Assembly: GCA_023228225.1 (NCBI GenBank)
Contig: JALOBO010000059.1
Span: 1 to 8,325 of the forward strand
DNA from: Clostridia bacterium
Lineage (GTDB): Bacteria; Bacillota; Clostridia; Christensenellales; UBA1242
Direction: 5' to 3'
Length of the DNA: 8,325 nt
Shown in pieces: positions 1 through 5,500 of this stretch (positions are counted from its first letter, which is position 1; each line of letters starts with the position of its first letter). The position numbers and the translations under genes are program-made. Under the pieces are notes generated by a model, which saw only the letters and a list, made by a program, of their open reading frames with translations, did no database searches and was not told the origin of the DNA.

Positions 1-101
1 CCTCTATAGTTCCTAAAAACGTCAATACGCCTGTTAAAGCGTGTGAGTGTAAATTCAGTACACCCACAATTACATACAATAGGTTTATGCTCTGCCTTCA
101 C
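1..101 (-). CDS. Partial small zinc-ribbon-like protein (5' end only)
   Basis: This reading frame opens with GTG at 101 and runs off the left edge of the window; 33 codons are visible and the protein continues beyond. The start reads MKAEHKPIVCNCGCTEF and has a C-x-C-G-C cluster (residues 10-14), suggesting the first half of a small metal-binding ribbon. The GTG overlaps the TGA of the preceding gene as GTGA, and a GAGG ribosome binding site lies a few bases upstream inside that gene's last codons, so translation is probably coupled. The family is not recognised and no function can be given. The composition (charged, cysteine-containing, no stop) supports a real gene more than a chance frame. 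Confidence 0.6.
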   Translation of the reverse strand, partial: MKAEHKPIVCNCGCTEFTLTRFNRRIDVFRNYR

Positions 102-370
102 ACAATCGCCTCAATAAACCAACTTCTGAAATACTCTTTATGTTTCCTATAAAACGCTGTCCATTCCGGTTCTTTACCCTGATACTCCCACTTTGCTCTA
201 GTCAGGTGATCTGTAGGAGCACAAATAATAAATTTACGCTTCCCCTCAGACAGCTTTTGCTCAAACCACTCTAAAACCTCAGTCTGTTGAGGTCTTGGGG
301 TGTTTATTTTACTGTCTGTGGGAAGTAGTTTAAGATAGCCATTATCGCATCTCTGAAAAAAATTCCTCAT
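98..370 (-). CDS. Small protein with helicase-like N-terminus lacking Walker A
   Basis: About 90 residues are read from ATG at 370; an in-frame TTG at 385 is an alternative start. Neither start has a good ribosome binding site, and both lie inside the upstream coiled-coil gene. The first half contains RPQQTEVLEWFEQKL followed by KFIICAPT, which resembles the segment just before motif I of superfamily 2 helicases (R-x-Q-Q, then hydrophobic strand, then APTG-x-GKS). Here APT is followed by DHL and no GK[ST] exists, so no nucleotide-binding loop can form. The second half is rich in Trp, Tyr, Lys and Arg and matches nothing I recognise. It could be a helicase remnant fused to other sequence by a deletion, or an unrelated small protein. 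Its TGA overlaps the next gene's GTG, so the operon layout is intact. Confidence 0.55.
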   Translation of the reverse strand: MRNFFQRCDNGYLKLLPTDSKINTPRPQQTEVLEWFEQKLSEGKRKFIICAPTDHLTRAKWEYQGKEPEWTAFYRKHKEYFRSWFIEAIV

Positions 371-557
371 ACTTTTTATACTCAAGCTGCATTTTAATTA
401 GTTCCTTCTCCTTTGTGGATAATTCACACCTAATTATACCCAACTCATCTATAATTCTAGAGTTTGTGGGTCTGCTTTCAAGCTTTAGTATGTCTCGATT
501 AACTTCTGCAATCTCACGCTGTTTCTTTCTTATATCTCTCTGTCTAACAAAGCCCAT
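342..557 (-). CDS. Small coiled-coil protein, function unknown
   Basis: This 71-residue protein starts with ATG at 557, preceded by AGGTGG at good spacing. It is highly charged (many Lys, Arg, Glu) with Leu and Ile at heptad-like spacing through most of its length, for example around residues 15-27 and 45-65, so a long helix or helical hairpin is likely. A break with Pro and Ser (SRPTNS, residues 28-33) would separate two helices. There is no cysteine-rich motif, signal peptide or membrane segment. The 3' end overlaps the following small gene by about 29 bases if that gene starts at 370. I do not recognise the family. A structural or DNA-associated accessory role is possible but not supported. 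Confidence 0.7.
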   Translation of the reverse strand: MGFVRQRDIRKKQREIAEVNRDILKLESRPTNSRIIDELGIIRCELSTKEKELIKMQLEYKKYEEFFSEMR

Positions 558-573
558 TTATACCACCTATAAT

Positions 574-903
574 TTACACTTCATTAATTTTTAACAACTT
601 TGCGAAGCGACTTATCATATTATCACTCTCTAATGTAAGCCACACAGCACCTAAAAAGGTACAAAATAACCATGAACTTATGCAATCGTAAAGCGAAATA
701 TCCCCAGACATAGTATAAGCAATGCATGAGACTAAACACATTACAGTTCCAATATAAAACATTGAAGGAAATGCTATTCTAGAAAGACTGTAGACAAAAT
801 TACCTGCATACCTAAGCACCCTAATAATACCTCTGCCAACAAGGTTATCAATTTCCGCATCTGATACTTTAACATTTGTAGTTATACTTTCTTCTGTTGT
901 CAT
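574..903 (-). CDS. Two-helix membrane protein, tandem paralog copy 2
   Basis: This 109-residue protein starts MTTEESIT at 903, preceded by a GGTGG-type ribosome binding site. A soluble N-terminal part (residues 1-38) contains DAEID and the tract RGIIRVLRYAGNFVY. Two hydrophobic segments follow at about residues 43-63 and 74-91, and the protein ends in a short basic tail (SRFAKLLKINEV). It is a clear paralog of the gene immediately upstream: both are 109 residues, with roughly 60% identity by eye and the same start and end motifs. One differs by a two-residue insertion near the N-terminus (TN), the other near the C-terminus. The pair is separated by only 16 bases. The family is not recognised; a small inner-membrane accessory protein is the most that can be said. 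Confidence 0.8.
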   Translation of the reverse strand: MTTEESITTNVKVSDAEIDNLVGRGIIRVLRYAGNFVYSLSRIAFPSMFYIGTVMCLVSCIAYTMSGDISLYDCISSWLFCTFLGAVWLTLESDNMISRFAKLLKINEV

Positions 904-919
904 TTATACCGCCACCAAC

Positions 920-1249
920 TCACACTTCATCAATTTTAAGCCATTTTGCAAGCCTATTCATCATACCGTTTCTGCCGCTTTCGAGAGAAAGCCAGACAGC
1001 ACCTAAGAACGTGAAAATTAACACTGGCTTCAGATAACTAAGAACACCAGTATCTCCAGTGAGCATGTAACCAATAGAAGTAGCTAGACAAAACACAGTC
1101 CCACAATAAAACATTACAGGGAGTATACTGTCAAGTATTACATAAACAAAATTACCTGCATACCTAAGCACTCTAATAATACCCCTGCTGATGATTTTAT
1201 CAATCTCAGCATCAGGTACTTTTACAGTTATACTTTCTTCTGTTGTCAT
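920..1249 (-). CDS. Two-helix membrane protein, tandem paralog copy 1
   Basis: The frame is open to an ATG at 1309, but the chosen start is ATG at 1249. This start has GGTGG four bases upstream, and the protein then begins MTTEESIT exactly like its paralog. The longer form would also run back into the upstream gene. The 109 residues comprise a soluble N-terminus with DAEID and RGIIRVLRYAGNFVY, two hydrophobic segments at about residues 39-61 and 70-89, and a basic tail ending LAKWLKIDEV. Conserved blocks shared with the downstream copy are the first eight residues, the 15-residue tract before the first helix, TFLGAVWL in the second helix, and the C-terminus. The middle of each membrane segment has diverged. 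Function is unknown. Confidence 0.8.
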   Translation of the reverse strand: MTTEESITVKVPDAEIDKIISRGIIRVLRYAGNFVYVILDSILPVMFYCGTVFCLATSIGYMLTGDTGVLSYLKPVLIFTFLGAVWLSLESGRNGMMNRLAKWLKIDEV

Positions 1250-1262
1250 AATACCACCAACT

Positions 1263-1499
1263 TTAAAGATCACAAGAAACAAAATCAAAGTCTTCTTCTT
1301 CCTCTGCAACTTTCAGCATACAAGGCTCAGGCAGTTCTATGTACTGCTGAACTAACCATGCTATAGGAATTAATGTTACCAGTGCAAGAATTACAGGCAG
1401 GTTGCACAGGTATAATACTGTCTCAACTGCAATACCAACAAGCGTAACACCTATAATTATATTAGGAATATTTTCTCTAGTCAGTTTATCGTTTATCAT
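1263..1499 (-). CDS. Small two-helix membrane protein with acidic tail
   Basis: ATG at 1499 gives 78 residues (MINDKLTREN...). An in-frame ATG at 1526 would give 87 but has a poor ribosome binding site and lies deeper inside the overlapping 41-residue gene. Upstream of 1499 there are both AAGGAG and a closer GGAG. Two hydrophobic segments (about residues 11-31 and 34-52) are joined by a short turn around CNLP, then a soluble tail carries a run of acidic residues (EEEEDFDF). It sits directly before the tandem membrane-protein pair, making three consecutive two-helix membrane proteins, although it shows no obvious sequence similarity to that pair. Two-helix phage proteins include holin-like and exclusion proteins, but nothing here identifies either. 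Confidence 0.7.
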   Translation of the reverse strand: MINDKLTRENIPNIIIGVTLVGIAVETVLYLCNLPVILALVTLIPIAWLVQQYIELPEPCMLKVAEEEEDFDFVSCDL

Positions 1500-1611
1500 A
1501 TTCTCCACACTCCTTGTATTTTTCATTTATTTGTGTTCCATACCCGTATATTTCGCACACACAAACGCTTCTGTCATACTTTTTACATGCTGAACAATCT
1601 TTCCAGGTCAT
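1486..1611 (-). CDS. 41-residue cysteine-rich small protein
   Basis: This gene is easily missed: it begins with ATG at 1611, overlapping the TGA of the MazG-like gene as ATGA, and ends with TAA at 1486-1488. The last codons of the MazG gene (GAGGAGGAAGA) supply a strong purine-rich ribosome binding site. The product begins MTWKDCSACKKYDRSVCVC and has Cys at 6, 9, 17, 19 and 35, with the first pair as C-x2-C, so it could bind a zinc ion or form a small cysteine knuckle. It is hydrophilic, with Tyr, Lys and Glu in the second half. It overlaps the next gene by 14 bases if that one starts at 1499. The family is unassigned. Coding is supported by the overlap, the binding site and the cysteine spacing. 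Confidence 0.72.
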   Translation of the reverse strand: MTWKDCSACKKYDRSVCVCEIYGYGTQINEKYKECGEYDKR

Positions 1612-1880
1612 TCTTCCTCCTCATAACCAACTAATTCAGCTAGTCTATCAAGCTTAAAAGCTTTCCAACCTTCTACCCTTTCATCCTGGTTGAAAAGCAG
1701 CTTCATCTGCTCAAACAATATCTCACAGTCTGCTATTTCCTCACAAACGTTATCTGGCTTACCTCTTTTGTACTTACAAAGTGCCTGAATAAGCTCAGAG
1801 CACTCTTCAATACACATATTAATCTGGTGATCTTCACCCTCTGTGAGTAGTACCTTTTTATATAATTCTAATTTATCCAT
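1608..1880 (-). CDS. MazG-like nucleotide pyrophosphohydrolase
   Basis: This 90-residue protein resembles the all-alpha MazG-like NTP pyrophosphohydrolase family, whose members cleave (d)NTPs to (d)NMP and pyrophosphate using magnesium bound by an EExxE...ExxD motif. The sequence shows IEECSELIQAL (E25, E26, E29) and, about 20 residues later, EEIADCEI (E48, D51), which matches that signature. The length fits a single-domain phage or bacterial MazG-like protein rather than the two-domain MazG of E. coli. Start ATG at 1880 follows GGGATAAGCA, a modest ribosome binding site overlapping the end of the upstream gene. In phages such enzymes can deplete canonical or damaged dNTPs, which fits the nearby ribonucleotide reductase and thymidylate synthase-like genes. 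Substrate cannot be read from sequence. Confidence 0.85.
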   Translation of the reverse strand: MDKLELYKKVLLTEGEDHQINMCIEECSELIQALCKYKRGKPDNVCEEIADCEILFEQMKLLFNQDERVEGWKAFKLDRLAELVGYEEEE

Positions 1881-1883
1881 TGC

Positions 1884-2021
1884 TTATCCCTGCTTGCCTA
1901 CACTGCATGTATTAGTATACAGTACTCTTCTATTGAAAAACTCAGACTGCTTTTCTCTGCATACGAAAACAACACCCTCAGAACATCTAAAAGCTTTCTT
2001 ACAATTTGCACAGTTACACAT
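1884..2021 (-). CDS. 45-residue cysteine-rich small protein
   Basis: ATG at 2021 is preceded by AGGTGAT at ideal spacing, and the frame ends with TAA at 1884-1886, three bases before the MazG-like start. The product begins MCNCANCKKAFRCSEG, with Cys at 2, 4, 7, 13, 21 and 39. The dense N-terminal cluster suggests a metal-binding knuckle. Basic and aromatic residues follow (SEFFNRRVLY). It begins with the same MC pair as the other cysteine-rich gene at 2359, and the two share a conserved leader of about 100 bp, so they may descend from one duplicated cassette. The rest of the proteins is not clearly alignable. Function unknown; small Zn-finger phage proteins often bind nucleic acid or host proteins, but that is only an inference. 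Confidence 0.7.
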   Translation of the reverse strand: MCNCANCKKAFRCSEGVVFVCREKQSEFFNRRVLYTNTCSVGKQG

Positions 2022-2128
2022 TTTATATCACCTCATTTTAACTTAACTTACACACTTACCTACGATGCCTAACTATATAAAGTTTTTGTACGTGACTTGA
2101 ACGGGATTAAAAATTTAATTTAGGCTGT
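2014..2128. repeat. Intergenic direct repeat, copy A
   Basis: This stretch lies between two cysteine-rich genes and matches 2352-2464 over almost its whole length. By eye identity is about 80%, with three or four single-base gaps. Shared elements in minus-strand order are ACAGCCTAAA, TTTTTAATC, a TTYAAG box, ACAAAAA, TTTATATAG, GGTAAG, GTAAGTTAAG, the AGGTG ribosome binding site and ATGTGTAA or ATGTGTAAA at the start codon. The least conserved part is nine bases around 2061-2069. The copy starts inside the end of the upstream gene and finishes in the first codons of the downstream one. Confidence 0.75.
2072..2101 (-). promoter_or_regulatory. Putative promoter in repeat copy A
   Basis: On the minus strand TTCAAG (2101-2096) is followed 16 bases later by TATATAGT (2079-2072), which contains TATAGT, one mismatch from a sigma-70-type -10 box. 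The first box is a poor -35. The same pair with the same 16-base gap recurs in the other repeat copy (TTTAAG, TATATAGA), and conservation of the arrangement is the main support. It would drive the cysteine-rich gene at 2021 and the MazG-like and membrane-protein genes beyond it. Confidence 0.4.
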
Positions 2129-2359
2129 GTTACTCAGTTTCAACAGGTTTCTCGCTTTTGAAATAAAAGCAGGGTTTGAGTTCTCATCATCAAACACAGT
2201 GTAAAATTCACATGACTCTACTCTTATTTTACACACTGGGCAACCGTACTCTACATACCCAGACCAAAGATTTTCCATTCTTAAAACATCTGATCCACAT
2301 TTTTTACAGGTTCCATGGTACATAGTTTTGTTCTTTTCATCAAAACAATTTTTACACAT
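2120..2359 (-). CDS. Small multi-cysteine zinc-ribbon-like protein
   Basis: This 79-residue protein starts with ATG at 2359 after AGGTGG at good spacing. Cysteines lie as C2-x2-C5, C18-x2-C21 and C40-x2-C43, plus C50, with CKKCGSD and CPVCK typical of rubredoxin-like zinc knuckles; the second and third pairs would make a conventional zinc ribbon. The C-terminal part (FISKARNLLKL) looks helical and lacks cysteine. The gene stands alone between two copies of a conserved intergenic repeat, and its stop codon falls inside repeat copy A. No enzymatic motif is visible and the family is not recognised. Nucleic-acid or protein binding through zinc is a reasonable guess only. Confidence 0.8.
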   Translation of the reverse strand: MCKNCFDEKNKTMYHGTCKKCGSDVLRMENLWSGYVEYGCPVCKIRVESCEFYTVFDDENSNPAFISKARNLLKLSNTA

Positions 2360-2464
2360 TCATACCACCTCATTTAGCTTAACTTACATTCTTACCTATG
2401 TGTTGTATCTATATAAACTTTTTGTTTGAGACTTAAACAGATTAAAAATTTTATTTTAGGCTGT
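2352..2464. repeat. Intergenic direct repeat, copy B
   Basis: This is the partner of the repeat at 2014-2128, covering the leader and first codons of the 79-residue cysteine-rich gene. Its distal end contains ACAGCCTAAA, which in copy A is the last codons and stop of that gene (ACA GCC TAA). No gene ends there in copy B. This suggests the unit that duplicated included a gene's 3' end plus the following leader, and that the matching gene upstream of copy B has been lost or replaced. Confidence 0.75.
2410..2437 (-). promoter_or_regulatory. Putative promoter in repeat copy B
   Basis: On the minus strand TTTAAG (2437-2432), a 16-base spacer and TATATA (2415-2410) repeat the arrangement seen in copy A. 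A promoter here would begin a transcript for the cysteine-rich gene at 2359, separating it from nrdD upstream. The boxes fit the sigma-70 consensus only loosely, so a different sigma factor or a phage-specific activator is possible. Confidence 0.4.
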
Positions 2465-2470
2465 CATTCA

Positions 2471-2504
2471 TAATGAAAGGGTCTATATAAAGAACCGTTC
2501 ATTA
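2471..2504 (-). other. Hairpin just after nrdD, possible terminator or operator
   Basis: A 13-base inverted repeat with two mismatches (TAATGAAAGGGTC and GAACCGTTCATTA on the plus strand) encloses an eight-base TATATAAA loop, starting 15 bases beyond the nrdD stop. Its place suggests an end to the nrdD transcript before the promoter at 2410-2437. It is AT-rich and has no U-run directly after it on the minus strand, so a strong intrinsic terminator is doubtful; it could be a protein-binding palindrome. Confidence 0.35.
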
Positions 2505-2518
2505 CAAACGAAGACTAT

Positions 2519-5500
2519 TTAAATCTCTACTCTTTTCCTGTCCTTGAGCTCCTGGCGTTTGCCAGCGTTCCACCCTTCTACAGCCTGGAGATAACCAGTA
2601 ATCCTTGACAAGTGCTGCACTTTATCAGATCCGCACTTAGGGCACTTGTCATGCAGTCCACTGCTTACAGAGCCTTCCGCTGTGCATACTGTCATATCCC
2701 GCGTGAAGGCAAAATACCCAACCTGAGTATTCTTAACCAATTGCATAGCAAAGTCCATTAACCCTTCAGGTCTTGAGCTGCCCTCACCTAACCAGATATG
2801 AAGGATATTTCCACCGTCTACCACAGGGAAGAACGTATGCTCATAACTAATTCTTTCAGGCAGTGTTATGTCTGCGTTAACAGCTACGTGTGTGCCGTTT
2901 GTGTAGTAAATGGGTAAGTCCTTTGTCTTGCCTATCTGCTGTAAGGCTGCCCCAAGATCTCCTTTTATTACAGTTGCCGCCTTGTCTCTGTATTCCTCAT
3001 GCAATAAGTCACTAACAGCAAATCTCTGTGCTGTTGTCTCTGCAGGCGTGCGTGCAAGTGCAATAATTATATCATTTTCTTTTGAGAGCTCCTGGGCGTA
3101 AAGCTTCATTTCAAACATTGCCCTGATTGCCAGCTTGTAGGCTTCCTTACTTTCATGGATTTGTTTGCCTGTGTGGTATTGCACCATCTCATTAATTCCT
3201 ATTACTCCAATTGTGTACACAAGACTATCAAAATCTACTGCCATGGAACCTATTTCTCCGGTGTTAGGATCTCTAGGGCGCTGTGAGGCGAAAGGAATCC
3301 TGCCCTTTGTAATTAGGTTATCCATCCATTTTCGTTTAACCTTGAAGATCTCAATGGCGTTATCCATGAGAGTTCTCAACCCTTTGAATAATTTCTCATC
3401 GTTGTGCTCTGCTTCATATGCCACCCTGGGGCAGTTTAAGGACATTACCATCCATGAACCCATAGAGAAATGAGCACCATTTTTAAAGTTCATTTTATCC
3501 TCAAATTCCAAATCGGAGGTAGGATCTGCCGAGAATTGGTAAGCGCAGCATTGATAGCAGCTTATTCCGCCTTTAGAGCTTCTATATTCCGGCAATTGGT
3601 TATCAAAGTAAGGAGTTCCAAACTTTGCAGCCAGTTCAAATGCCTTAAGGTATAGATCGTGATAACTTAGCATGTCAGGGTTGTTCTTGTTAAATTCTTC
3701 ATCCTCCTGCATAAAGTCAGCTTCCATTGATATTTCAGGCTTTGGGAAGCTGAAGGGTTTTCCTATTGCATCACCTTCTATCATTACATCCATAAGAGCT
3801 TTAAAGCTCAATCTTACCTCTCTCTCAAACTCCCCATAGGTTCTGAGAGGAGCCTGAGTACCATCATGGACTTTTCCAAATGCTACTATAGGTTTATCTT
3901 TCCACAGGTTGTTTACTCCTGGCGTGAGCTGCACAGAGCTAAATACTGTGTTGTGTGCTACAATACCGTTTGCAAGTACAAAGTTCTCGTTGTCCTGTAC
4001 GCTTACATCATAAACATATTTTAGCTGTTCACTTGGTGTAATCTCTTTAATCTTTGAAGGAAGGATTCTTTTTACTTTACTGTATATTACAGGGATTCTG
4101 TCAGCAATCATTTCAAGATGTCCACGTTTTACATTTCGTTCCTTTTGGGAAAATGCACATGACACTTTCTGTAAGCCTTGTCCATATTCAGCTTCTATTG
4201 CTTTTAGTATGCTAGAAAAATCATGGTGTGTGTAATCTCCACCTGCAGGGAATGATCTGTCTAACTGTCTTGATGAGTTGGTAACACTAATTTTTCTTGA
4301 AGATTGTGCATTAAATTGTACGCGTGAAACAGGATAATTTCTTTTAAAGTTTGATTCTGATGACCTTTCAGATACACAGTATTGTAAACCTAATCTCATG
4401 GCAATGTACTGCACTTGGGTGATAAGTGATTTAGATGTGGTGCAAAACTCATATCTATTTCTTGATAAGTTACCATCTGTTGATAGTAGTCCATCTAGAA
4501 GTGCATTCAACACACTATCAGAAGCGCTTAAGAATGCGTCTGGAATATGTTTGTTTGCAGCACCCTTACCTATATCCTGAATGTATGGAATACCTGTAGT
4601 GCTAAAACTACCCTCTAAGCAGTTTTTATTGTTAAATCTGTGCCATGTAATTAAAGGTTTATTAAATTTTTGCATAACCATATTAACCTTGTTGCGTACT
4701 TCTGCATCTGATAAACACAGACTCATGGATGATTTTGCAGTCCCATTATTATCTGTAAGACTTCCATCACCTATGCAAACACCCACAAGAAATGCTATAT
4801 CTTCCGACATATCTTTTATGGGTTCTCTTGCATGAGGGTCTATAAACTTACATGCGGTAATAATTTTTGTTGGCACACTTGCAGGAGAAGTTTCTATAAA
4901 CTCCACATTATCAGACAGCGTAAATAAACTGTGATCTGCTGTTGTTGTTATCACCCTTCCATCATACAACCTTGTACAGACAGTTTCAGACGCAGGTATG
5001 TGGACATGCACTGCTGTTAAGGGCTTCCACTCAACATCACCTGTTACTTTATTCAGAGATAAAATTTCAGTACCATCACAGACTTCCTTTGCTCCTGGAG
5101 TGTCAAGGTAAGTATGGCAAACTTTGCCTATTGGAATTATACTTACAATACCTTTATACCTTATAACAAGTGGTTCAGCGTAGCTTGTGCTTTGCCCGCC
5201 TCTCGCACACATCATTTGCATCATTTCATATACAAACATCTGCATAAGCTGTCTAATTTCCTTTTCTGTTTTCCCTTCAAAGTATGGCGCAAGGAAAGTT
5301 AAGAAATTATAAAGTCCTTCTCCACCTGCAAAGTTTGTCTGTGCTGCACCGAGCATTTTAACTAAGTGAAGTATTGCAACTTCAGCCTTTAATGAAGGCT
5401 TCGCTATACTCGACTGTGTCCCTACTCCGTCAGGCATAAGCCCATAGTAAAAACAGTAGCGAGCGTCCCAATCTTGACAAAATGGACGAGTTCCAAAGTA

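Noticed and set aside
1250..1309. A 20-codon N-terminal extension of the membrane protein starting at 1309
   Set aside because: The ATG at 1249 has an ideal ribosome binding site and its product begins exactly like the paralog; the extension runs into the upstream gene.
1500..1526. Start at 1526 for the two-helix membrane protein
   Set aside because: No good ribosome binding site, and it lies further inside the well-supported 41-residue cysteine-rich gene. The 1499 start is favoured, although this is not certain.
1402..2046. Plus-strand open frames of 63 and 67 codons
   Set aside because: They mirror the MazG-like, membrane and cysteine-rich genes on the minus strand, which explain the sequence better.
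2910..5302. Several plus-strand open frames of 60-102 codons inside nrdD
   Set aside because: They lie opposite conserved NrdD or intein codons, have no consistent ribosome binding sites and no recognisable protein features.
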